Shown here: piece by piece, positions 11,287-20,402 of the stretch
How positions within the stretch are numbered: the first letter of the stretch is position 1
Layout: each line of letters starts with the position of its first letter
DNA from: Bedellia somnulentella
Lineage: Eukaryota; Arthropoda; Insecta; Lepidoptera; Bedelliidae
DNA length: 64,000 bases
Direction of reading: 5' to 3'
Assembly: GCA_963576735.1 (NCBI GenBank)
Contig: OY755174.1
Location: 11,160,001-11,224,000 of the forward strand
Position numbers and translations under genes: made by a program
The notes under the pieces: generated by a model
Told to the model about the DNA's origin: nothing
What the model saw: only the letters and a program-made list of their open reading frames with translations
Databases searched by the model: none

Positions 11287-11811
11287 TACTCCTTGATGAA
11301 ATGGTTATTATAGATACTCTTTTCTACAGTCGTAGACGTTGCGACAATATGATACTCGGTTAAGGTGGATTATTTGGGAATGTTAGCAATGATGATTGGT
11401 GGCATAAAAGTCATACTTTGTGATCATGTTAGTAGTGCTTGCAGTTAGTATTACTTTCAAGTTGGAAGAAAACATATTCTTCCCACCGCATATATAAGAT
11501 TTTCCAGATTTAAAAAAACTGGCAAAGTTACAAGCCTAAGAAGAACAATAGCCTGAATAACAGTTAATAGACTGTAGTCGCTTTGGTCAAAAATTAGCAG
11601 GCTTCCTCGACCAATCATAAAAACAATGAACGAAGCTATACTTTCTTACCTTTAATATTTCTTGAGAACCGATGACCACAGAAGTTCTACCACATGTTCT
11701 ACCTACATTTTGTAGCTTGATTTGTATTGTGATTATGAGTTATATTTCACCCGAGTGAAGCTGGGTTTTCACCAAGTATTCATATATTTTAATAAAATAG
11801 AAGTAGCCTAT

Positions 11812-11975
11812 TCCTTGCCTCGGGTGTCGTACGAGGAGACTGTAAGATTTATTGGCAATATGACTGGACACCGATCACCAACCAATCTTTATTTTATGAT
11901 TCTTTCCTCACTTAACTTGCAAATAATGTGACGAATTTTTAATTCTTATGCTCTAGTTTAGTATTTTTAAAATTT
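11812..11975 (+). repeat. Old, degraded B-family element
   Basis: Order and key words of family B survive (GGGTGTCGTACGAGGAGACT, CCGATCACCAACCAATC, TCTTATGCTCTAG) with many substitutions. The 77-codon frame across it is a by-product. Confidence 0.55.
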
Positions 11976-12797
11976 ATTACCGAGAGCCTGAGTATGTTGG
12001 TTTTAAAATAACGGTTTCAGTTTCTTCATTTAATGCACAAAAAGTACGAGTATTTCAAATACCAATAAATGAACTAAGAATCTGAATGTGACTTTTTCGT
12101 TTCTTTTTATTGAAAAGTTTACCATTTACCATAAGAAATAACGTTTTTGATTTTGAGAGGAGTGCGAAATATTATTTGTTATTAAATTAAACGAATAATC
12201 CATTTATAAAAATACTGATAACGTACCACGCCCAGTTGCACACGACTCCGTATGACTGAAACGAATATCATTATACTGTGTTGTCTTCTCCGTTGGAAGG
12301 GGATATTATGTAAATATCTTCGCAGTGCTCTCTTACCCTGTCTAAGGAACCTCAGTGCTTAATTGCAAATTTCGAAAGCTAAAGGCCTTAACTGTATGTA
12401 GTCCGTCAGTCACATAGTCAGTCACGTTATAATGCAAAGATTTGAACTTACCAAGATGATAGACCACACAGTCACAGAGAAAGAAAGAAAATGCCATGAT
12501 TATTGAGTATGTTAACTTTAAAAAACGTTAAAAATAAAAGTCGATGTGAAACTATCGATGGATACGAGTATTAGTTTCCACAGTTATACAAAGCTTTAAA
12601 TAATTCGTATGTTAATTAGCATCAAGTTTTCAACAACACCGTTTATTCCCGAAGGTGTTTTAAAGACACTTTATTCATATGAACTGGTAACAAAACGTTA
12701 CGTACCAATTTCTTGACATTTACTCCTCTGATTTTGTTGATCTTTTTTGATTAGTTGGTTATTTTTTTTATTATTTAAAGTCTCTTTCTCTTTGCCG
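11976..12797. other. No gene recognised
   Basis: AT-rich spacer with no family assigned. Confidence 0.45.
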
Positions 12798-13040
12798 TGT
12801 AGTGTCGGCATAGAATAACACTACCCCATTTCTACCCGTGGGTGATTGTAAGAGGCGACTAAGGGTATAGGGGCTTTTTAAGTGATTTTTGGGTGATGTG
12901 GTTGGAGACCCGTCACCAAAAACATTTATTATTACCATCTTTCCCCCAATCAACTTCCAAAAGTGGCTGAGGAATTCCTCATTCCAAAGCCCTAGCTACC
13001 CCGTTAAGGGATTTATAGCCATGAGTATATGTATGTATGT
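12798..13040 (+). repeat. B-family element, near full length
   Basis: Runs from GCCGTGTAGTGTCGGCATAG to CATGAGTATATGTATGTATG. It lies just inside the right arm of the inverted duplication. Confidence 0.85.
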
Positions 13041-13500
13041 CTTTCAATAGAAAAAAAACAGTGTTTTTTACACAAAATTTAATACCTACTTGTATGTATA
13101 AATTGAGCTCCAGCAAGGTTCAAACTATGAACACGAACCTTAGTAATTGATTTTAAGATATTTTCCAACGTAAAATAGCAAAAAAATGGTGTTTCCTTAC
13201 TCGTTATCAATCTGTAAGAGTTCACGTCTGGAATCGAGCACTGTAAGGATTTAATTAATGTTTATGAACTTGTTGGAAGAGGTGGGAACGAGCGGCCAAG
13301 CTCCTAAGCGAACACTGTTAAGTGGGAAATCGATCTAGGTCACGTGAGTCCGACACTTCTTAATTATATAGCTACACACACACTTGGTCCTCGGTGCAAG
13401 ATTTACAATTGTTTCTCGGGATAAGAAAGTTTTAAAGTTAGTGTTGGAAACATTTCATATAAGTTCAGCGCGGTGTGCTTTGTAAGAAAAGCGGGTATTT

Positions 13501-13979
13501 ATTTATTTATTATTTATTTATTTATTAGTTCGGAATACTTACAGCTAAATAATACAACAAATGTTTACAAATTCAGTTATCGACTAAGCCAATAACAAGT
13601 ATTCGCAAATAAAAAACATAGGGAAGACTTATCAACTAATCTAATAAATATCTTAAAAAGTTTAACAATAATTTTATGAAGTAGCTTTTGCGCTCACATT
13701 GGGATTAAAAAAAGTAATTTATTAAGATACGCCTTATCTCTGCGGGTTTTGTGCAAAATAGGTCCAGATCTTTGTGTTCCTTTACCAGCTCATTGAACAA
13801 TTTACTCGTTCTTAAAAAGAACGAATTTTGACGGTAGTTGGTTCTTGCATGCAAACTCGCCAATGGTTTATTATGTCTAATAGCTAATCTAGTAGGTACG
13901 TTAATTTTAATATTCTCCAATAAAGATGAGCAGTCTATATTACCATTAATAATATCTAATAAATATGTGACGTCAGCTA
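13501..13979 (-). mobile_element. 5'-truncated LINE 3' end, CR1/Jockey-like
   Basis: On the minus strand the frame 13979-13705 reads as the end of a non-LTR reverse transcriptase polyprotein, with VPTRLAIRHNKPL, TNYRQNSFFLRTSKLFNELV and a stop. About 180 bp of 3' UTR and an (ATAA)n tail at 13503-13527 follow. This family differs from the copy at 7412. It interrupts the right duplication arm, so it arrived after the duplication or was lost from the other arm. Confidence 0.65.
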
Positions 13980-14272
13980 TTTAGTAGTATAGTATTATAT
14001 ACAATAATTTATACATGAATTAGATTTGTGGACGTCCGCGCCCAAGTGAATTGGATCCGGGTCCAGGGGTCGGGGGTTAAATTTTATAATAATAAGTAAT
14101 TTATATGTAAATATATGTTGTAATATGGGATACTGAATACTGAAACATACAATTGCCTTTATTTTCCATTGGATTGAGTCAGGCGTTACTTTGCGGAAAT
14201 CCATAGCAATACAAATATTATACTTGTATCTTTATTTTCCAATCAACCAGTGACTGAGAAAATTATATTATT

Positions 14273-14330
14273 AAGCACTGGCTACCTCTATTAGGGATTT
14301 ACAGCCGTTAGTATATGCATGCATACTGAG
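14273..14330 (+). repeat. B-family 3' fragment
   Basis: CACTGGCTACCTCTATTAGG and the GTTAGTATATGCATGCAT tail. Its counterpart in the left arm is at about 842-900. Confidence 0.55.
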
Positions 14331-14367
14331 ATACGTATACGCAACTGGTATGCACAATGTTTACTTA

Positions 14368-14425
14368 CACACTTACTCATACTCACGCCCATCATTCCCA
14401 TTGGGGTAGGCAGAGACTATTTGAT
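14368..14425 (-). repeat. C-family tail fragment
   Basis: TACTCATACTCACGCCCATC and CCCATTGGGGTAGGCAGAGAC are the reverse complement of the C coding tail and 3' UTR. Confidence 0.6.
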
Positions 14426-14450
14426 GTTTACTTACTTTTAATAATAAGCC

Positions 14451-15268
14451 CTGTAGTGTCGGCTTAGAATAACACTACCCCATTTCTACCCATGGGTTAT
14501 CGTAAGAGGCGACTTAGGGTATAGGGGCTATTGAAGTGATTTTTGGGCGATGTGGTTGGAAACCCGTCACCAAAAACATTATTATTACCATCTTTTCCCC
14601 CACCAACTTCCAAAAGTGGCTGAGGAATTTCTCATTCTAAAGCTCTGGCTACCCCGTTAAGGGATTTAAAAAAAAAGTAAAAAAATCCATTATTCAGTCC
14701 CTCACATGATACAACATGTAAATACAACAATCGCACAAATTACACACAACGAGAGCCAAAAAGGCGCCGACTCAGCATATGTACACTAGAGTTTTAGCTT
14801 TAATGCACGCTGATTTTCAGCCGGGGCCCTTGAAAAATATATAAAATAAGATAAAACCTACACTAAAAAACAAAACATTTAACCATTGAAACACAGATCG
14901 AAAACTAATAATAAAAATAAAACTAAAAAAGAACACGACGTGTTAACTTTAATGACATCTTTCTAATCCTTCACCGACATATAAGCACAAAACCATATTC
15001 ATAATGTCTTAATACATTTATGTACATATATATTTATAATAAACTTACACATATGTACGATATAGACCTAAAATTTATATAAAATGTATGAATAAAGATA
15101 TTTATTACATTATTGAATAATAATAGCCATTCAGTTGCAGGTGTGATGTTAACTATATTAGAAGTTATTTAACATCGTAATCTTAAGCTTCTTTTTGAAT
15201 GACGATTTATTTTATTTTATATCTATTTGATTTATAGCCGTGAGTATACGTATGTATGTATGTATGTT
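14451..15268 (+). repeat. B-family element split by an insertion
   Basis: The 5' part is 14451-14668 and the 3' part resumes at 15229 with GATTTATAGCCGTGAGTATA and an ATGT tail. The hexamer GATTTA is present on both sides of the insert, as expected of a target-site duplication. Confidence 0.75.
14669..15228. mobile_element. Unidentified 560-bp insertion inside a B element
   Basis: Bounded by GATTTA at 14663-14668 and 15229-15234. It begins with an A-rich run (AAAAAAAAGTAAAAAAATCC) and contains GGCGCCGACTCAGC and GCCGGGGCCC. No long frame or terminal repeat was seen. It may be a truncated retroelement, but the family is not recognised. Confidence 0.5.
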
Positions 15269-15547
15269 ACTTTTGATTTAAATACATTATTCTTGCTGTC
15301 AGCTAGAAAAAGGTGAGCTTTAAAGGTGCCTTTTTTCCAAGATGAGCTTTAAGAAAACACTAAATATAAACGCTTTTCCGAAATCTCGATGTCTACAGTA
15401 GAGCTCCAAGTAATTTATGACCACTTGTAGACAGTAAACACGTGATTTAGTTTTCTCGGCTAGATAATATGCGGTTTTGTAAACCCTAATCTAGATAGAA
15501 GTGCACCATAGCCCCGGGCGGCACGTTAAGGTAACCAGCGAAGCTAC

Positions 15548-15744
15548 CTCCATTGTACGAGCAAAGTTAGTCGGTCGCATTTGTCTAAGCTTAATTTTAC
15601 CGTCAACGAATCTGCAGGAGAACTACCGGACGAGTTATGTCGAAAATCCTGGAATTGTTGCTCAAACCTATTCGAGTTACTTAGTTGTGTTCTAGTTTCA
15701 GGTTTAATGACTACTCTTTGCCTTGTTAGTCGAATACTTGTATT
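15548..15744 (-). other. Mirror copy of the candidate exon
   Basis: Same frame, peptide KPETRTQLSNSNRFEQQFQD and possible donor as 346-534. The open frame extends to a Met at 15795. No partner exon was identified, so it could equally be fortuitously open repeat sequence. Confidence 0.25.
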
Positions 15745-15793
15745 ATATCGCCCAGGGGTTAGAAATTGGTTTCTATTCTCCAATTGTAATAAC

Positions 15794-16376
15794 ACACACT
15801 GATAAGACAGGTTTGAAATTGTCCGAATTGTTTTTGAAATTTAAATAAATGTTTCAAGTTATATAAATAACTTTTATTAAATTTTAAATAATTATTTTTT
15901 CCAATCGTTGCTAAAATACTAACATTACTCAACATATTAATTGCTATGCCGCTTGTAGTTCAGCCCCGCCATAGTATAAGATCCCGCTGCTAAATCTCTA
16001 CGTTCATAAAGTATTGAGTCAAACACACATTTTAACATAAGTTTATGAATAGGAGAATACACTGACAAGACGCAGCCGGGCAAAAGTGGCCGCAAGTAAT
16101 TTTAATTTAATTAATGTTTATTATTTTTCGGAGACAAATTTCGTTCACTTGTTTTCGAAATATAATAACATCCCTATCATAGCAATGTATACAAAGAATA
16201 TAAAAATCCATAGGTGCCGTTGCGAATTCGGCCGCAACTACCTCGCAGCCAGCCTACTATTAGGTCATAAACAGCAACTTAGACTAATTATTACACTGAT
16301 AAACCACTACATATTAGGTTTAATTAAAGTTGACTTGACAACTGATTTCAATTAATACCTCATTAACTTGGACGCT
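15794..16376. other. No gene recognised
   Basis: AT-rich. An 89-codon frame at 16086-16355 has no recognisable motif. Confidence 0.4.
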
Positions 16377-16530
16377 AACATGGATGGTAATGTCCGGAAA
16401 GGACGACCTCGGAGGACATATTTGTATTTCAATAGATAATGTGCTCAAAAAGGCAAGCGTATGATAAAAATAAGCGTATGATAAAGATAAGAATATAAAA
16501 GGGCATGTATGAAAGATTGATCAATCTAAA
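16377..16530 (+). mobile_element. C-family LINE coding remnant
   Basis: ATGGATGGTAATGTCC translates as MDGNVRKGRPRRTYL, the same segment as at 4666, then the frame breaks and decays. The 3' tail is missing. Confidence 0.6.
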
Positions 16531-16533
16531 TAA

Positions 16534-17061
16534 AAATTAATAGTTTAAAAAACACTAAAAAGCACGCTTTTATAAGTGCACTTAAAAGTCAAAAATAAAT
16601 TACGGGTCGTTCAAGTTGTCTCTATTTCTGGGCTGAAGTGTAAACTATGTGCTTTTAATTATAATATTTGATTGTAAAAGCGTGGGGCGCTGGAAAAGGA
16701 AAAATTTTTTGTTTACCTTGCTAAGAAATCAAGTTAAGCGATGTTTCGGGAAGCAGGTTACAGAGATCGGCACTCTAACTAGAGTTGCAGCACCACTAGT
16801 TGGAGGCTCTATATTAAACGGTCTGTTCAAAGTACTAGTCAACAGTGGCAAAATGTAGAGTTCTTGTTCGTGTATTTGTTTACAAGAAAGTTTTTCCTGC
16901 TCCAGCGCCCCACGCTTTTACAATCAAATATTATAATTAAAAGCACATAGTTTACACTTCAGCCCAGAAATAGAGACAACTTGAACGACCCGTAATTTAT
17001 TTTTGACTTTTAAGTGCACTTATAAAAGCGTGCTTTTTAGTGTTTTTTAAACTATTAATTT
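16534..17061. mobile_element. Foldback element with perfect 160-bp inverted arms
   Basis: Positions 16534-16693 are the exact reverse complement of 16902-17061; comparing the printed lines I find no mismatch and no gap. The 208-bp spacer continues with weaker complementarity for a few bases. TTAA occurs symmetrically near both ends (16537-16540 and 17055-17058) and could be a piggyBac-type target site, but it lies inside the palindrome so this cannot be decided. The 69-codon frame that crosses the left arm and spacer has no transposase signature. Confidence 0.9.
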
Positions 17062-17084
17062 ATTTTATGCTTTTTAGTGGTATT

Positions 17085-17335
17085 TATCTCGGGCGCTACC
17101 GTGCTTCGCAAGGCACGTAAAGCCGTTGGTGCCGGTTGTTAACGTAAGATAGCAGTCATCAAGCTTTGTCAGAGACCCAAACGGGCGGCTTGATAACATC
17201 TAACGATAAGGTGTCCACTAGTCTTACAAACCTCCACCAACCCGGCTGGTCCCCGTGGTGAAGTATGGCTAATACCTTCCTCACGGAAGAGACCCGTGCC
17301 CAGCAGTGGGACGTTATGGGTTGGTATAGATACAT
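17085..17335 (+). mobile_element. RTE-like LINE 3' end
   Basis: The stretch GGCACGTAAAGCCGTTGGTG ... CCCGTGCCCAGCAGTGGGAC is, from memory, a common 3' end of RTE-like elements in insects. No coding region remains. Confidence 0.55.
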
Positions 17336-17355
17336 CGTATGCTAATATTCAAAAT

Positions 17356-17878
17356 GAAGTTCCAGTTCAAATCTTCCGGCTTCCATCATCAGATCAGTTC
17401 GATAGTACCATATTATTGTATTCAGACCTTGAAACCCAATCGTGGTTCATAATGGTGAAGTTCATTACAAGACCTTTCTAACAAGTCCAAATACGGCTAT
17501 AATACGATCATCCATCATTAAGTTCCAGTTAATATCTTCCGGCTCCATCATCAGATGAGCTCGACAATACCATATTATTGTATTCAGACCTTGAAACCTA
17601 ATCGTGGTCAAGGTTCATTACAAGACTTTTCTAACAAGTTCAAACACGGCTATGTTAAGATATTTCATCATGGAATGCTAGTACCTATCTTCCAGCTTCA
17701 TCATCAGACCTTGAAACCTAATCATGGTCAACGTTCATTACAAGACCTTTTTAACAAGTCCAAACACGGCTATGATACGATCATCCATCATGAAGTTCCA
17801 GTTCATATCTTCCGGCTCCATCATCAGATCAGCTCGGCAGTACCATATTATTGTATTGTCATCGAAATCACATACAAC
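17356..17878 (+). repeat. Tandem repeat of about 165 bp, four units
   Basis: Units start at about 17356, 17521, 17683 and 17792, each opening with a version of GAAGTTCCAGTT and containing TCTTCCGGCTCCATCATCAG and CCTTGAAACC. The first two are 162-165 bp, the third about 109 bp through an internal loss, and the last partial. The array also keeps a 112-codon open frame (17555-17893) with the repeating peptide QTLKPNHGQRSLQD; this follows from the repeat length being close to a multiple of three. Confidence 0.75.
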
Positions 17879-18011
17879 TGCCAATTTTCATAACGCTATG
17901 ACCTTTAGAAGATGGTTAAATTAGTTTTCTTAGATTTGATTACATAGTTACATACATACAGGTCGACCTAATAAAAGCGTGTTAAAAATTGAGAAGTTTG
18001 CAAAAATCTTT

Positions 18012-18073
18012 TAAAGTGGCCATCGATATTTTCTGCCTACCCCAATGGGTTATATGAGAGTATATGCATGTAT
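18012..18073 (+). repeat. C-family tail fragment
   Basis: AAGTGGCCATCGATATTTTC, CTGCCTACCCCAATGGG and a GTATATGCATGTAT tail. Confidence 0.6.
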
Positions 18074-18402
18074 CCTCACAGCCCATATATGTCCCCACGT
18101 AGGGGCTCCAGCCTACCCTATATAGGGTGTTTTGGCCTTAGTCCACCACGCTGGCCAATTGCAGGTTGGCAGAATAACGACTACAACCATAATAGTAGCC
18201 GGGACCGAAGGCTTAACGTGCCCTCCGAAGCACGGAATCATCATAATATTCGGATAATCAGGTGATTCAAGCCTGCAATATCCTTCCAAATTGGGTTAAA
18301 TCTTACAAAGTAAATTTATAAGTTTACTCCCCGGGAATCGAACTCGAGATCTCCGTACTTGAAGCCAAGCGCTTAACCGCGGGACGATGGAGGCAGACCA
18401 TG
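18074..18402 (-). repeat. D-type tRNA-derived SINE
   Basis: The minus-strand head reads TGCCTCCATCGTCCCGCGGT with box B GAGTTCGATTCCC. The body is shared with 19951-20286, for example CACGGAATCAT and TGATTCAAGCCTGCAATATC on the plus strand. This is the more diverged of the two D copies. Confidence 0.8.
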
Positions 18403-18654
18403 TATGCACCTCATGAATCCGGCTCCCGAAGCAGTAAGTGGTGGATACGTTTTTTTTAATTTATAATTTTACAAATACCACCGCCAAAAAACAATTTATA
18501 TAAAATACTTATAGTAGTTCAATTTCGATTAAAATTTGACCCCAACAGTTAACTGTTGGGGTCTACGATTAACTTTTATGATTACTAAAGTTTTATAGTC
18601 TACTGATTCAACTAACCTTATAACTTATAGGGGTTCTTTTTGTTTTCAATCATA

Positions 18655-18845
18655 ACTCGAATACTTATTTACTTAATTATACTCCGCCTTTTATTCCCTT
18701 TGGGGTAGAAAGAGAATATAGATTGCCACTTTGTACAATCTTTACAAATCTCTCTTGTTTCCCCACTTTCAATGTTCTTCTCAAATATGCTCTTTTATTC
18801 TTCTCATTTCCGACTCTTGTCTTTGTAAGTACGTTTTCAACCTGT
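18655..18845 (-). mobile_element. C-family LINE remnant
   Basis: The minus strand keeps a degraded version of the C coding tail (CTKWQSIFSFYPKGNK) preceded by an element-like NEKNKRAYLRR segment. It contains substitutions and frame breaks. Confidence 0.5.
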
Positions 18846-18947
18846 TATTTAAACGTCTTGCGTTGACGTCCTTTAATTAATTATTATTTTAACTAAATTG
18901 GCAATATTACTTTTTTACCAGTACTGTGTACTACAACAATATACGAA

Positions 18948-19023
18948 GAAGTCCGTGGTTAGGCGACTCACTTCTAGATCCAGCGTTGAGAGTTCGATCC
19001 CCGTTGGGGGCGATCATTGATAT
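18948..19023 (+). repeat. tRNA-derived SINE head, split from its body by the LTR element
   Basis: Contains box A-like GTGGTTAGGCGAC and box B GAGTTCGATCCCC, then GGGGGCGATCATTGATAT, where the LTR begins. The likely continuation of the same SINE (GATGCATATAAATGTTTGTT) resumes at 27426, after the distal LTR. Confidence 0.7.
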
Positions 19024-19536
19024 TGTAGGGTCAACTTCAGGGAGTGTGGAGGTTTTGAAATAAAACCCAAAATAGCGGTACACTTCGTATAATTTCATCT
19101 TTCACAACCACTTGCCGATACAACGGACTACTGACAATTGCCCCCGCAAAAACAGAGATCGTATATTTATACCTTACCTAACCTTAAGTCAGTTGACTGT
19201 CAGTTGATTTAAATCAACTGACAGTCTCATCAATAATACTCCACTCAAATCTACATAATCATTACCACAACTCATTTATAAATAAATAATAACATTTTAG
19301 AAATGAGTATTTACCAAAATTATGGATTTAATTACAATCATTATTTTAATCAGCGTGAGCTGTTTTGAAGTAAAGTCAAACTAGTATCTCATTATTCATA
19401 CACGACACCACTAATACTTATTAAATAGGTAAACAATATGATTACACAATAAAACTATACAGTTTATCAATTATAAATAGTATAAATTATACAGTATAAT
19501 AGCCAATCATAGCACACTCATTATTATAAGCTTACA
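19024..19536. repeat. Left LTR, 513 bp
   Basis: Starts TGTAGGG, ends CTTACA. Contains TATATTTATACC at about 19162, AATAAA at about 19449, and a perfect 32-bp palindrome at 19195-19226 centred on TTTAAA. Identical to 26909-27421 line by line. Confidence 0.85.
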
Positions 19537-19904
19537 GCTCGGCCTTCCTGTTATAAGCGAGTCCCTTCGCTTTTGGAAATATTTTTAAAGAATTAATAAA
19601 ACTTTATTATATTATATATTTTTTTATACATAGGTAAGTTCTTGAAATAACTTGTAAATCCTGGTAACAAGTGATTCAAAATTAACAGGTCCTAATGTGT
19701 TAATCCGTACTAATGTTTCATAATTGCGATTGCATTAACTTTTTATACATATATATGCACACACATATCATACACATAGTTTTACAGACATTTACATATT
19801 ATTTACACATTCAATATACATATATATTTTTATTTACATATTCTACACATTACACACTAACAATGTATTTTTTTATTTTTTATTTATACGAATTGCAATA
19901 TTAA

Positions 19905-20402
19905 GCACATAAACATAGAATAGAATAGAACTCATAATGGTACTCATCACGTACCTCCTCCTCACAGTCCATATATGTCCCCACCAAGGGGCTCCAGCCC
20001 ACCCCACATAGGGCGATCTGGCCACAGTCCACCACGCCGGCCAATTGCGGGCTGGCAGACCAACGACCACCACCGCAACAGTAGCCGGGAGCGACGGCCC
20101 AACGTGCCCTCGGAAGCACGGAATCATCTTAATTCTCGGATAGTCAGGTGATTCAAGCCTGCAATATCCCTCCAAACTCGGTCAAATCTTACAAATCAAA
20201 TTTGTAAGGTGATCACCCCCCCGGGGATCGAACTCGAGACCTCCGCACCCGAAACCAAGCGCTCAACCGCGAGGCCATGGAGGCAGTCATCACAGTTAAA
20301 ACATTTTACAAAGATTACACTGCTAAACAGAAGCACAATTGGTGGCTTAAAACTATCTCTTCCAGACAACTCTTCAATGGAGAGATCAATACGTTAGTAA
20401 AA
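19905..20402 (-). mobile_element. LINE 3' UTR fragment interrupted by a D SINE
   Basis: The flanks match the 3' UTR of the LINE at 7412 (AGAATAGAATAGAAC at the left; CAATTGGTGGCTTAAAAC and ATCTCTTCCAGACAAC at the right). The two flanks are separated by the SINE 19951-20286. Confidence 0.7.
19951..20286 (-). repeat. D-type tRNA-derived SINE with target duplication
   Basis: TCATCAC is found immediately before (19944-19950) and after (20287-20293) the element. The minus-strand head reads TGCCTCCATGGCCTCGCGGT and box B GAGTTCGATCCCC. Its GC content stands out in this AT-rich region and produces overlapping open frames of 72 and 100 codons that are not genes. Confidence 0.85.

Larger units (their letters stand above)
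13108..15793 (-). repeat. Right arm of the large inverted duplication
   Basis: Reverse complement of 294-1764, expanded to 2.7 kb by later insertions: a LINE end (13501-13979), B and C fragments (14273-15268) and a 560-bp insert inside B. The conserved blocks are 13108-13500, 14262-14362 and 15272-15793. Homology ends abruptly at GCTCCAGC (13107) and near 15793. Confidence 0.85.

Noticed and set aside
17356..17878. CRISPR-like array
   Set aside because: Units are contiguous, about 165 bp long with no spacers, in a eukaryotic genome.
17555..17893. 112-codon frame with repeated peptide
   Set aside because: Tandem repeat with a unit length near a multiple of three; no Met-anchored domain or conservation.
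19873..20175. 100-codon GC-rich frame
   Set aside because: Lies within a D SINE and its flanks.
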